This document shows, piece by piece, positions 20,688 to 30,325 of a DNA stretch of 64,000 bases. Position numbers and translations under genes: made by a program. The number at the start of each line of letters is the position of its first letter. The stretch's first letter is position 1. Source of the DNA: an uncultured Paracoccaceae bacterium (GTDB lineage Bacteria > Pseudomonadota > Alphaproteobacteria > Rhodobacterales > Rhodobacteraceae); the NCBI GenBank assembly GCA_913061275.1, contig CAJXSR010000005.1, forward strand, positions 62,001 through 126,000. The letters are read 5' to 3'. The notes beneath the pieces were generated by a model, which made no database searches, was not told the origin of the DNA, and worked only from the letters and a program-made list of their open reading frames with translations.

Positions 20688-20710
20688 CTCTCGCCCTAGG
20701 AGGCAATACA

Positions 20711-20938
20711 ATGACTAAATCCGCTGAAATTAGAGAGATGCCAAGTGCAAAAGATCAAGTGGACGCCGCCGATAGCGCCATTCGCATGCTGGCAAACGAT
20801 CTGCACCGTTTGAACCAATCCGTAAGCCGCGCTGTAGAAGCTGGTGTTACAGTGGAACTTATACGTTCATCACGCCATCACAGCGGTACCGGAAACTGGG
20901 GTGACTTATTGGTACCTGTCATTACCAAGAAAGCATAA
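20711..20938 (+). CDS. Small hypothetical protein
   Basis: 75 aa; strong RBS (cctaggaggcaatacaATG), followed by a terminator hairpin. Confidence 0.75.
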   Translation: MTKSAEIREMPSAKDQVDAADSAIRMLANDLHRLNQSVSRAVEAGVTVELIRSSRHHSGTGNWGDLLVPVITKKA

Positions 20939-20984
20939 AAGTTAATTTAGGCATGGAATTGGAACCTCTCGCCTGAATATAAAA

Positions 20985-21009
20985 GCCCTGCCTAATGGCG
21001 GGGTTTTTT
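20985..21009 (+). terminator. Rho-independent terminator
   Basis: GCCCTGCC-TAAT-GGCGGGG (one G-T wobble) followed by TTTTTT. Confidence 0.8.
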
Positions 21010-21053
21010 ATTGCGGCCACGTAAATAATACAGCATGAAAATTGTATAGTTTT

Positions 21054-21082
21054 TGCCTAAAGTTTAGGCATATTTGCCTAAA
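21054..21082. repeat. TGCCTAAA / TTTAGGCA repeat cluster
   Basis: TGCCTAAA (21054-21061) g TTTAGGCA (21063-21070) tatt TGCCTAAA (21075-21082). Direct copies are exactly 21 bp apart. Another TTTAGGCA at 20946. Confidence 0.65.
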
Positions 21083-21094
21083 GTACCGATTTAT

Positions 21095-21115
21095 GATATG
21101 TATTAAGTACATATC
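21095..21115. promoter_or_regulatory. Perfect dyad GATATGTA-TTAAG-TACATATC in the promoter/leader of the small exported protein gene
   Basis: 8-bp perfect arms; overlaps TATGAT (21092-21097), a possible -10; RBS aaggagggg follows. Confidence 0.5.
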
Positions 21116-21131
21116 AAAAGGAGGGGAAATT

Positions 21132-21404
21132 TTGAAAAAGTCAATAATCACATTAACTACTATATTTGCCTTATCAACAAGTTCAGCATTTGCTGGTGGC
21201 AATGGTATGGATTTCAATAACGCATTTGCCTATAGCAAAAGCACACAATCTGGATCTATTGGAAGCGCACAAAGTGCAGACAGTGCCAACAGTTTGGGCG
21301 TTGGAACAGGTTTTCTTATATTTTTAGTTGCCGTGATTGTCGTTGCCGTTGTCGTTGGCAATGGTGGTAGCGATAATACTCACAGCTACACCAAATCTAA
21401 ATAA
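21132..21404 (+). CDS. Small exported/membrane hypothetical protein
   Basis: TTG start after aaaaggaggggaaatt. MKKSIITLTTIFALSTSSAFAGG signal-like N-terminus, Ser/Ala-rich middle, C-terminal hydrophobic segment FLIFLVAVIVVAVVVGNGG. The longer listed ORF (21042) lacks an RBS. Confidence 0.7.
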   Translation: MKKSIITLTTIFALSTSSAFAGGNGMDFNNAFAYSKSTQSGSIGSAQSADSANSLGVGTGFLIFLVAVIVVAVVVGNGGSDNTHSYTKSK

Positions 21405-21415
21405 ACTTACTATAA

Positions 21416-21440
21416 AACCCCGCTTATGGGCGGGATTTTA
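21416..21440 (+). terminator. Possible weak terminator
   Basis: CCCGC-ttatgg-GCGGG followed by ATTTTAT, just after the stop at 21404. Confidence 0.45.
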
Positions 21441-21456
21441 TACTTTCAAAATTTCT

Positions 21457-23664
21457 TTATGCTGCTGCTTTTGCAAGTGGTCCAAATTTGGCGTAAAAAC
21501 TATCGCCATCTTTCGCCAGTTTACGTAGCAAGTCAGGTGTTGCAAAACGTTCGCCATATTCAGCGGTCAACCCATCACAAACCTCAACGGCAAATTCCGC
21601 CCCGATGATGTCTAACCAACTGAACGGCCCACCTGACCACGGCATAAAGCCCCAACCAAGGATGGCACCAACATCACCTTCGCGGATGTCTTCTAACACG
21701 CCATCTTCAAATGCACGTACTGCTTCCAAAACTTGTTGCATTGCAAGTCGGTGTTGTACGGTAATCAGATCAGGTTGCACGTCTGCCACTGGCCAGTTTT
21801 GACGTAAACCTTGCCAAAGCCCAGTGCGTTTACCTTTTTCATCATAAGAATAGAAACCTGACTTAGATTTACGTCCCATGCGACCTTCGTCAAACAGTTT
21901 GAACAGGATATCTTCGGCTTGCGTACCTTTGTAATCGTCGCCCAATGCGGCTTGTGTGGCTTTAACAATTTTTACGGACAGATCGATGGAAACCTCATCG
22001 GCCAACTGTAAAGGGCCAAGTGGCATACCCAGCAATTTAGCTGCGTTTTCAATCAAGGCAGGCTCTACACCTTCTGCCAACATAGTGATGCCTTCATTTA
22101 CATACGGCAGGATGCAACGGTTGGCATAGAAGAAACGTTCATCATTAACAACAATCGGCGTTTTCTTGATTTGTTTAACAAAATCAAGGGCTTTAGCGAC
22201 AGCTTCAGGCCCAGTGTTTTTGCCCTTAATGATCTCAACCAAGTTCATCAAGTGAACCGGGCTAAAGAAGTGAATGCCAATGAAACGACTATCATCACGG
22301 CTAGCTTTTGCCAGTTCAGTGATCGGTAGCGTAGAGGTATTGCTGGCAAAGATTGCAGACGGGTCAAGACGCGCTTCTGTTTCTTTGGTCACACCAGCTT
22401 TCACGCCAACGTCTTCAAAAACAGCTTCAACAATTAGATCGCAGCCTTTCAGATCATCATAATCTGCCGTGGCTTTAATGCGGCCAAGGATGGTTTCTTT
22501 TTGGTCTGCGGTTACTTTTTTGCGCTTAACACCTTGATCTAAGATACCTGTGATCGTTGCAATCCCTATGTCAGCGGCCGCTTGATCGCGGTCAAGTAAA
22601 ACTACTTCGATACCCACACGAGCTGAAACAAAGGCAACGCCTGCGCCCATCATACCAGCACCAAGAACACCCAGCTTTTTAACTGACATGTCTGCGACAC
22701 CTTCTGGGCGCACAGCACCTTTTTCTAGGGCAGTTTTGTTGGTGAACAAGGTTTTAATCATCGCGGATGAAGACGGGTTCATCAAAACATTGGTAAACCA
22801 ACGCGCTTCAATGCGAATGGCCGTATCGAACGGTACTTGCGCCCCTTCATAGATAGCCGACAACATGGCTTTGGCCGCAGGATAAACCCCTTGGGTTTTA
22901 CCAAGGATCATCGCGCTGGCACCTACGTAATTCATGAAACCTGCGGGGTGGTATGGGGCACCACCTGGCATTTTAAAGCCTTTAACATCCCATGGCTTTA
23001 CGATGTCCGCGTCAGTTGCGTTTTTCACCCACTCTTTTGCAGTTGAAAGCAGCTCATCTGCAGGCACAACATCATCGATTAAACCTGCGCGCTTTGCAGC
23101 TTGTGGATCAGATAATTTACCGTTCATCAAGAATGGCGAACCTGTCATCATATCTAGCTTGCGCGATAGGCGGGTCGTACCACCTGCACCAGGGAAAATC
23201 CCAACCAGAATTTCTGGTAGACCGATTTTGGCCTTTGGATTGTCAGCCGCAATAATACGGTGGCAGGCCAGCGGAATTTCAAAACCGATACCCAATGCAG
23301 TGCCGGGCAGGGCGGCGACGATTGGTTTGCCACCTTTGTTGGTTTTTGCGTCCATACCTGCACGTTCAATTTTACGGGTCAGGCGGTGGAATGACATGAT
23401 ACCGTCAAACAAGCCCTTTGCAGGATTGTCGCCGGCCATTTCTTTCATCTTTGCGATGACATTCAAGTCCATACCACCAGCAAAATCAGCTTTGGCAGAT
23501 GTGATCACAGCACCTTTGACAGCGTCATCGGCCAGAACCTTATCCACTAGGGTTTCCAATTCAGCCGCACCGTCCAGTGACAATACATTCATTGATTTAC
23601 CGGGCAAATCCCAACTGATTGTGGCAATACCATCGGCGTCTACATCATAGTTAAATTCAGCCAT
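21457..23664 (-). CDS. Bifunctional enoyl-CoA hydratase / 3-hydroxyacyl-CoA dehydrogenase (FadB/FadJ type)
   Basis: 735 aa; N-terminal crotonase-like domain ([30 protein letters not shown]), then [23 protein letters not shown] and [18 protein letters not shown]. Confidence 0.96.
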   Translation of the reverse strand: MAEFNYDVDADGIATISWDLPGKSMNVLSLDGAAELETLVDKVLADDAVKGAVITSAKADFAGGMDLNVIAKMKEMAGDNPAKGLFDGIMSFHRLTRKIERAGMDAKTNKGGKPIVAALPGTALGIGFEIPLACHRIIAADNPKAKIGLPEILVGIFPGAGGTTRLSRKLDMMTGSPFLMNGKLSDPQAAKRAGLIDDVVPADELLSTAKEWVKNATDADIVKPWDVKGFKMPGGAPYHPAGFMNYVGASAMILGKTQGVYPAAKAMLSAIYEGAQVPFDTAIRIEARWFTNVLMNPSSSAMIKTLFTNKTALEKGAVRPEGVADMSVKKLGVLGAGMMGAGVAFVSARVGIEVVLLDRDQAAADIGIATITGILDQGVKRKKVTADQKETILGRIKATADYDDLKGCDLIVEAVFEDVGVKAGVTKETEARLDPSAIFASNTSTLPITELAKASRDDSRFIGIHFFSPVHLMNLVEIIKGKNTGPEAVAKALDFVKQIKKTPIVVNDERFFYANRCILPYVNEGITMLAEGVEPALIENAAKLLGMPLGPLQLADEVSIDLSVKIVKATQAALGDDYKGTQAEDILFKLFDEGRMGRKSKSGFYSYDEKGKRTGLWQGLRQNWPVADVQPDLITVQHRLAMQQVLEAVRAFEDGVLEDIREGDVGAILGWGFMPWSGGPFSWLDIIGAEFAVEVCDGLTAEYGERFATPDLLRKLAKDGDSFYAKFGPLAKAAA

Positions 23665-23666
23665 TG

Positions 23667-24881
23667 TTACACTCTTTCAATAATCGTTGCGGCACCCATG
23701 CCAGAGCCAATGCATAGTGTTGCAAGCCCTGTTTCTTTGTCTGCGCGTTCCATTTCGTCCAGCATTGTGCCCAAGATCATCGCCCCTGTGGCACCCAGCG
23801 GGTGGCCCATCGCAATGGCACCGCCATTGACGTTTAGTTTGCCGTGATCGACGTTGAAATAGGTCATGAAACGCAACACAACAGATGCAAAAGCTTCATT
23901 GACTTCAAACAGATCAATATCACCGATGCTCATACCGCTTTCACGCAAGATTTTTTCGGTAACAGGGACGGGCCCTGTTAGCATGATGGTGGGGTCTGTG
24001 CCGATTTTAGCGGTTGCCCGAATACGTGCGCGTGGTTTCAAACCATTGGCTTTACCAAACTCTTCGTTGCCAATTAGAACAGCAGCTGCACCATCGGCGA
24101 TGCCTGATGAGTTACCAGCATGGTGTACGTGGTTTATACGTTCTAGTTCGGGGTATTTCATGAGTGCTACCGCATCAAACCCTGGCATCACTTCGCCCAT
24201 AGCTTTAAACGATGGGTTCAACGCGCCAAGGCCTTGCATATTTGTGCCTTCGCGAATTTGTTCATCCGCAGATAGGATTTCAAGGCCGTTTTGATCGCAC
24301 ACAGCAACACGTGAGCGTTCAAAGTAACCCGCTTTTGTTGCCGCAACTGCGCGTTTATGGCTTTCAACCGCATATGCATCACAGTCATCACGGTTAAAGC
24401 CGTATTTAGTGGCGATAATATCGGATGATATACCTTGTGGAACGAAGTAGGATTTCATTGCCAAGTATGGATCAACAGCAATAGCACCACCATCCATGCC
24501 CATAGGCACGCGGCTCATACTTTCAACACCACCTGCGATATAGGCGTTACCAGCACCACCTTTAACTTGGTTGGCGGCAAGGTTAACTGCTTCCAAACCA
24601 GAGGCGCAAAAGCGATTTACAGATAGGCCGGGAACGCTTTGATCTAAATCAGAATAAAGCACCGCAGAACGCGCTAAACACGCGCCTTGTTCACCAACTT
24701 GGGTCACATTGCCCCAAATCACGTCTTCCAGTTGTGATGTTTCTTCCAGATTGTTGCGTGCAGCAATGCCGTTCAGCATATCAGCGGACAATTTCACCGC
24801 TGTCACTTCATGCAGGCTACCGTCTTTTTTACCTTTACCACGTGGGGTACGGATGGCGTCATATATATAGGCGTCGGTCAT
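23667..24881 (-). CDS. Acetyl-CoA C-acetyltransferase (thiolase)
   Basis: 404 aa; [16 protein letters not shown] active-site Cys, [36 protein letters not shown]. Confidence 0.96.
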   Translation of the reverse strand: MTDAYIYDAIRTPRGKGKKDGSLHEVTAVKLSADMLNGIAARNNLEETSQLEDVIWGNVTQVGEQGACLARSAVLYSDLDQSVPGLSVNRFCASGLEAVNLAANQVKGGAGNAYIAGGVESMSRVPMGMDGGAIAVDPYLAMKSYFVPQGISSDIIATKYGFNRDDCDAYAVESHKRAVAATKAGYFERSRVAVCDQNGLEILSADEQIREGTNMQGLGALNPSFKAMGEVMPGFDAVALMKYPELERINHVHHAGNSSGIADGAAAVLIGNEEFGKANGLKPRARIRATAKIGTDPTIMLTGPVPVTEKILRESGMSIGDIDLFEVNEAFASVVLRFMTYFNVDHGKLNVNGGAIAMGHPLGATGAMILGTMLDEMERADKETGLATLCIGSGMGAATIIERV

Positions 24882-24894
24882 CTTGTTAGTCTCC

Positions 24895-26673
24895 TTAAAA
24901 CGCGTCGGCGTCTAGCGCCATAACTGTGTCAGCACCTGAAAGGATGCGGGCTTTGTGGGCTAGTGTAGCAGGTAACATACGGGCCATGTAGTAGCGGCCT
25001 GTTGCTATTTTAGTGGTATAAAAATCTGGGTCACTTGGGTTTGCATCCAATGCCTCTTGTGCAGATTTGGCCATCATAGACCACATTAGCCCGAAACACA
25101 CATGCCCAAACATATGCAGCGCATCTGTTGAACCTGCAAGGGCTGCGTTGGGGTTTTTCATACCTTCTTGCATGAAATACATCATCACTTCTTGCAAATC
25201 TTTTGATGCGTTTTTCAGCGGCTCAAGGAAATCTGCGGCCAGTGCTTCATTGTCTTTGTTTTCGGATATGAAGGTTTTTATCATAGCAAAGAAAGCCATT
25301 ACATGCTTGCCGCCATCTTGCGCCATTTTACGGCCCACAAGGTCAAGCGCTTGAACACCGTTTGCCCCTTCGTAGATCATTGCAATGCGCGCGTCGCGGG
25401 TGAATTGGGACATGCCCCATTCTTCTATATAACCATGCCCGCCATAAACCTGTTGGGCTTGAACTGTCATATCGTAGCCAATATCGGTCAGGAAACCTTT
25501 GATAACGGGTGTAAGAAGTGAGATCAGACCGTGGGCATCTTTGTCTTCATTCAGGTGTGATTTATCCAACATCATCGCACCCCACAAAACGAATGCACGG
25601 GCCCCTTCAACAAAGCTTTTCTGGTTCATCAGCATACGGCGAATATCAGGATGCACGATCAATGGGTCAGCTGGGCCATCGGGGTTTTTCACACCCGTCA
25701 CATCGCGGCCTTGCAGGCGATCTTTGGCGTAAACAACTGCGTTTTGATATGCAGCTTCTGCCTGTGAAAGGCCTTGCATGCCCACACCAAGGCGGGCTTC
25801 GTTCATCATTGTGAACATCGCGCGCATACCTTTGTGTTCTTCACCCAATAGATAGCCCGTGGCACTGTCATAGTTCATCACACATGTTGCATTGCCGTGA
25901 ATGCCCATTTTTTCTTCTAAACTACCTACGCTAACGCCGTTAGTATTACCTAATGAACCGTCGTCATTAACTTCGATCTTAGGAACAATAAATAGTGACA
26001 CACCTTTAATGCCGTCTGGGCCGCCAACAATTTTTGCCAACACAAGGTGGATAACATTTTCAGTTAAATCCTGATCGCCTGCTGATATAAAAATCTTTTG
26101 GCCGGTAATTTTGTAAGAACCATCTGCCTGCGGCTCGGCCTTCGTGCGCATCAAACCTAGATCTGTACCACAATGCGGCTCGGTCAGGTTCATAGTACCT
26201 GACCATTTCAGATCAACCATGTTAGGCAAGAACTTAGCTTTTTGCGCGTCAGTGCCATGTGCATGTATTGCAGAGTAAGCACCGTGGGTTAGGCCCGGAT
26301 ACATCACAAACGCCATGTTAGAGCCGCTGAATACTTCACCCACCGCAGTCGCAAGTGTATAGGGCATGCCTTGGCCACCGTATTCAGGATCGCAATCCAG
26401 ACCGTTCCAACCGCCCGCTGCGTATTCATCAAAAGCCGCTTTGAAACCTGTAGGCGTACGCACCACACCATTTTCCAGCTTACAACCTTCTTTATCGCCA
26501 ACTTCATTTAACGGTTGTAAAACGTTGGTAGCGATCTTGCCTGCTTCGTCCAGAACCGCAGACGTAAAATCTGGTTCTAACTCGTTAAAGCCTGGGATAT
26601 TACTATCTTGAACTTTTAACATTTCATGCAGAACAAAGGCCATATCTTTGGCAGGGGCGGTATAGCTTGGCAT
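24895..26673 (-). CDS. Acyl-CoA dehydrogenase (C-terminal-extended family)
   Basis: Start at [107 protein letters not shown]. Confidence 0.95.
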   Translation of the reverse strand: MPSYTAPAKDMAFVLHEMLKVQDSNIPGFNELEPDFTSAVLDEAGKIATNVLQPLNEVGDKEGCKLENGVVRTPTGFKAAFDEYAAGGWNGLDCDPEYGGQGMPYTLATAVGEVFSGSNMAFVMYPGLTHGAYSAIHAHGTDAQKAKFLPNMVDLKWSGTMNLTEPHCGTDLGLMRTKAEPQADGSYKITGQKIFISAGDQDLTENVIHLVLAKIVGGPDGIKGVSLFIVPKIEVNDDGSLGNTNGVSVGSLEEKMGIHGNATCVMNYDSATGYLLGEEHKGMRAMFTMMNEARLGVGMQGLSQAEAAYQNAVVYAKDRLQGRDVTGVKNPDGPADPLIVHPDIRRMLMNQKSFVEGARAFVLWGAMMLDKSHLNEDKDAHGLISLLTPVIKGFLTDIGYDMTVQAQQVYGGHGYIEEWGMSQFTRDARIAMIYEGANGVQALDLVGRKMAQDGGKHVMAFFAMIKTFISENKDNEALAADFLEPLKNASKDLQEVMMYFMQEGMKNPNAALAGSTDALHMFGHVCFGLMWSMMAKSAQEALDANPSDPDFYTTKIATGRYYMARMLPATLAHKARILSGADTVMALDADAF

Positions 26674-26777
26674 AATAATCTCCTTCGTTATCACGTAACT
26701 TGTGACAGAAATTCGTTTTCTTCAAATCAGATTGCCGTGATTTTCACGAAATACAAGGATAATATTGCCATTTGACA

Positions 26778-26804
26778 GTTTACGTCACGTCGATTTACGT
26801 AAAC
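26778..26804. promoter_or_regulatory. Inverted repeat GTTTACGT-N11-ACGTAAAC
   Basis: Perfect 8-bp arms 26778-26785 / 26797-26804, between the divergent acyl-CoA dehydrogenase and FAD oxidoreductase genes. Confidence 0.55.
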
Positions 26805-26924
26805 TTTAACAAAGATGTGAAAAACAGATTTATTGCACATTCAAATACTGTTTTTGAAGCGCATCAAACTTCATGCTTGCTAAAACATAAAACTATGCTC
26901 AGATAAGCTGACGGAGGATGCAAA

Positions 26925-28133
26925 GTGATTGGAAACACCCCAAAAGAAACATCTTATGATGTTGTGATTGTAGGTGGTGCGATGTTTGGGTCTTCTGTTG
27001 CTTGGTTTCTTTCCAATAATCCTGATTTTGACGGAACCATTTTGGTGGTTGAGAAAGATCCGTCATATGAATTCAGCTCAACCGCACATACAAACAGCTG
27101 TATGCGCCAACAGTTTTCAAACGAAATTAACATTCGAGTTTCGCAATTTGCGGCCGAATTTGTAAATAACTTCCAAGATTTTATGGGAAATGATCCACGC
27201 GTTCCAGAAATTCCAATTCACAGTTATGGTTATATGTATATGGCCGGCAATGATGCATCTGCAGATGTGTTACGTAGCAGCCAGAAATTACAAAAGGCAT
27301 GTGGTGCTGGCACCAAATTTATGACACCTGACGAGATTAAACGCGATTATCCGTTTTATAACTTAGACGGTATTATTGGCGCCAATCATAACCTGACTAA
27401 TGAAGGTTATTTTGACGGCAACACAGTGTTTGATTGGTGGAAACGATCAGCGCAGGAAAATGGTGTCGAATATATATTCAATGAAGTTGTGGCGATGACC
27501 AAAGATGCAGCGGGCAGGCGGGTTGAAAATGTTACGCTAAAATCAGGCGAAACGATTGCATGCGGTACCGTGGTAAACGCATCGGGCCCTCGTGCTGTAC
27601 TTACATCACGTATGGCTGGCATAGAAATCCCTGTAGAACCGCGCAAGCGTTATACCTTTATCTTTTCTGCCGAAAACCCGCTGGACCGTGATTTACCCTT
27701 AACCATTGATCCAACGGGCGTACACATGCGCACAGATGGCACTTACTATTTAGCGGGCTGCGCGCCTGACGATGATCTAGCTGTTGATTATGATGACTTC
27801 GCCCAAGATCACAGTATTTGGCAAGAAAAGGTTTGGCCGATTATTGCAAATAGAATTCCACAATTTGAGGCTATAAAACTGGTTAATTCATGGGCAGGCC
27901 ATTACGCTTTTAATACACTTGACCAAAATGCCATTTTAGGGCCTCACATAGATGTTGAAAATTTCATTTTTGTGAACGGCTTTTCTGGCCATGGCTTTCA
28001 ACAATCGCCTGCAATGGGGCGCGGTACATCAGAATGGATAACATATGGTGAATACCGTACGCTTGATTTGTCACCGTTTAATTATTCGCGCATCATCAAC
28101 AATAAACCGTTTACTGAAAAGGCCGTAATATGA
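26925..28133 (+). CDS. FAD-dependent oxidoreductase (D-amino-acid oxidase/sarcosine oxidase-like fold)
   Basis: 402 aa; SYDVVIVGGAMFGSSVAWFLSNN dinucleotide motif, VNASGPRAVLTSRMAG, FVNGFSGHGFQQSPAMGRG. Confidence 0.92.
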   Translation: MIGNTPKETSYDVVIVGGAMFGSSVAWFLSNNPDFDGTILVVEKDPSYEFSSTAHTNSCMRQQFSNEINIRVSQFAAEFVNNFQDFMGNDPRVPEIPIHSYGYMYMAGNDASADVLRSSQKLQKACGAGTKFMTPDEIKRDYPFYNLDGIIGANHNLTNEGYFDGNTVFDWWKRSAQENGVEYIFNEVVAMTKDAAGRRVENVTLKSGETIACGTVVNASGPRAVLTSRMAGIEIPVEPRKRYTFIFSAENPLDRDLPLTIDPTGVHMRTDGTYYLAGCAPDDDLAVDYDDFAQDHSIWQEKVWPIIANRIPQFEAIKLVNSWAGHYAFNTLDQNAILGPHIDVENFIFVNGFSGHGFQQSPAMGRGTSEWITYGEYRTLDLSPFNYSRIINNKPFTEKAVI

Positions 28134-28900
28134 AACTTAAAACCAACCCATTTACCCATGCCATTCGTAATGGGGAAAAACAGATAGGTCTGTGGATGAC
28201 CTCTGCCAGTGTTAGCGCATCCGAAGTAATTGCCAGTGCTGGCTATGACTGGGTTGTGGTTGATATGGAACATGCACCGAACACTATGTTGTCTGTGCGC
28301 AGCCATTTGCAAGCTTTTGCATCCAGCCCGACAACAGCACTCGTGCGGCCTGATTGGAACGATTCAGTTGAAGTAAAACGCTTGTTAGATCTAGGTGCCG
28401 ACGGTTTGGTTTTTCCGATGGTGCAAACCGTGGAAGAAGCTAAAAAAGCAGTTGCAGCTACACGTTACCCACCTCGGGGTATCCGGGGTGTATCTGGTGT
28501 GACGCGGGCAAACAAATACGGGCGGGTAACAGATTACTTTGACCGTATAGAGGATGAAACCACGGTTATTATCCAGCTTGAAACACAAGCAGCCATTGAA
28601 ATCGCAACAGAAATTGCAGCAGTAGATGGGGTTAGCGGTATTTTCTTTGGGCCTGCAGATATTTCGGCGGATATGGGAATGTTAGGTCAAACAATGGCAC
28701 CTGAAGTGTGGGAATTAATCTGGTCTGCGGCACATAAATTAATCGCAATCGGCGTGCCCGTTGGTACATTGGTACTAGATGCACAGTTTGCTGCAAAACT
28801 GTTGAATGAAGGCTTTACCTTTGTTGCGTGCGGTGTTGATACCGCAATTCTTTCACGTGGCGCAGACAATTTACTAGCACAGGTAAAAGAGGATACTTGA
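28130..28900 (+). CDS. HpcH/HpaI-family aldolase
   Basis: 256 aa; GLWMTSASVSASEVIASAGYDWVVVDMEHAPN, VRPDWNDSVEVKRLLDLGADGLVFPMVQTVEEAKKAVAATRYPPRGIRGV. Confidence 0.95.
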   Translation: MKLKTNPFTHAIRNGEKQIGLWMTSASVSASEVIASAGYDWVVVDMEHAPNTMLSVRSHLQAFASSPTTALVRPDWNDSVEVKRLLDLGADGLVFPMVQTVEEAKKAVAATRYPPRGIRGVSGVTRANKYGRVTDYFDRIEDETTVIIQLETQAAIEIATEIAAVDGVSGIFFGPADISADMGMLGQTMAPEVWELIWSAAHKLIAIGVPVGTLVLDAQFAAKLLNEGFTFVACGVDTAILSRGADNLLAQVKEDT

Positions 28901-28901
28901 G

Positions 28902-29735
28902 ATGAAAAAAATAGTATTAACTGGTGCTGCAGGGCGACTTGGTTCTTATTTACGCGAGCCTTTGGCTAGAATGGCCGATCAGCTAGTTTCCACTGACATT
29001 ATAGAAGTCGGTAAGTTGTATGATGGTGAGGTTTTCATGCATGCCGACCTTGCCAACTTGGCTGAAATGGAAGCCGTTATTCAAGGTGCTGATATGGTGG
29101 TACACTTTGGTGCCATTGGGGATGAGGCGCCATTTGAAGACCTTCTAGGGCCAAATTTCATCGGTGCTTATAATGTATGGGAAGCATCTTATCGTCATGG
29201 TGTTAAACGGGTGGTCTATGCCAGCTCTATTCATGCGGTTGGAATGTACCCTAAAAATGAATTTATCGGCACGGATGTGGTACATCGACCTGATACGTTT
29301 TATGGGTTGGCCAAATGTTTTGCTGAAGATTTAGGGCGGATGTATTGGGAGAAGAGGGGGCTAGAAAGCGTTCATATGCGCATTCTATCTTGTGCACAGG
29401 TTAATAATGCCCGCGCCTTAGGATCGTGGCTATCCTATGACGATCTTATCCAAATGGTTACGCGTGCAATAGAAGCACCTGTAACAGGGTTTACGATTGT
29501 TTATGGTGTATCAAATAATGACCGTGCACCCGTGGACAACTCACTTGCTTCATATTTGGGGTATCGCCCAAAAGACAATGCTGAACAGTTTGCACAGCAA
29601 GTTTTATCTGACAAGCCAGATGCCGACCCAACAGATAAGGGGCAAATGTGCCAAGGCGGCCCATTCGCAAGTGTCGAACTTGGTAACAGTGGCGTGGCTT
29701 CTATGAATATCGTAAATGACAAGAAAAAATCGTAA
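28902..29735 (+). CDS. NAD-dependent epimerase/dehydratase family protein (uronate dehydrogenase-like)
   Basis: 277 aa; KKIVLTGAAGRLGSYLREPLA, VHFGAIGDEAPFEDLLGPNFIGAYNVWEA, VVYASSIHAVGMYP, YGLAKCFAEDLGRMY. Confidence 0.9.
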   Translation: MKKIVLTGAAGRLGSYLREPLARMADQLVSTDIIEVGKLYDGEVFMHADLANLAEMEAVIQGADMVVHFGAIGDEAPFEDLLGPNFIGAYNVWEASYRHGVKRVVYASSIHAVGMYPKNEFIGTDVVHRPDTFYGLAKCFAEDLGRMYWEKRGLESVHMRILSCAQVNNARALGSWLSYDDLIQMVTRAIEAPVTGFTIVYGVSNNDRAPVDNSLASYLGYRPKDNAEQFAQQVLSDKPDADPTDKGQMCQGGPFASVELGNSGVASMNIVNDKKKS

Positions 29736-29848
29736 CAATTTTTTAATGTGATTGCGTGTTAGCTTAACTTGCCACGCATGGTGTTTTTTGTTGCATTTTT
29801 ACACTCAAATGGCGGTTAATCAGTCCATCCAACACGGTGCATTCACAG

Positions 29849-29877
29849 TTACGTTACGAACTACAAGTTTACGTTAC
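29849..29877. repeat. Direct repeat TTACGTTAC with 20-bp period
   Basis: TTACGTTAC at 29849-29857 and 29869-29877 in the AT-rich intergenic region. Confidence 0.5.
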
Positions 29878-30325
29878 TTTCTTGTTATTTAATGTCATCA
29901 TATATTATCAAATTCGTTTATTTATATTTGTACAGTTTTTTTGTTTTAAAATACTCTAATATCTTTATTACCTAATTTACCCTTAATATCTGATATATAT
30001 AGCATTTAATAAATTAACATAATATCCATTATGCGTTTTATGTGTGAAGAAAATACAACTTAAACCTAATAGTAATCCATACCCACGAATAGGATTAACT
30101 AAAAACATTGATGGTAATGTAGTCAAGTATACAAAAATTGATTCTTAATTTTCGAAACAACTTAGTGTTCACGATCGTTCATTTTAATTTGATTTGAGGC
30201 TAACACCCTACTGACTAGTGTCATTTTTATTCGCGCAAATACGCAGCGATGTCTCGTCTTTAGAGACGTTACTCAAAACAACTAATAGAATCTTGACAGG
30301 TTCTTGGGATATAGAGGTCAATAAA

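Noticed and set aside
22934-23650. 238-aa + strand ORF opposite the FadB/FadJ-type gene
   Set aside because: Antisense shadow of a strongly supported 735-aa protein; no domain features.
30218-30325. 36-aa N-terminal extension of the porin ORF
   Set aside because: The signal peptide MKKTLLTTTAVALTGFAGAASA begins at 30326; the upstream part is leader containing a hairpin.
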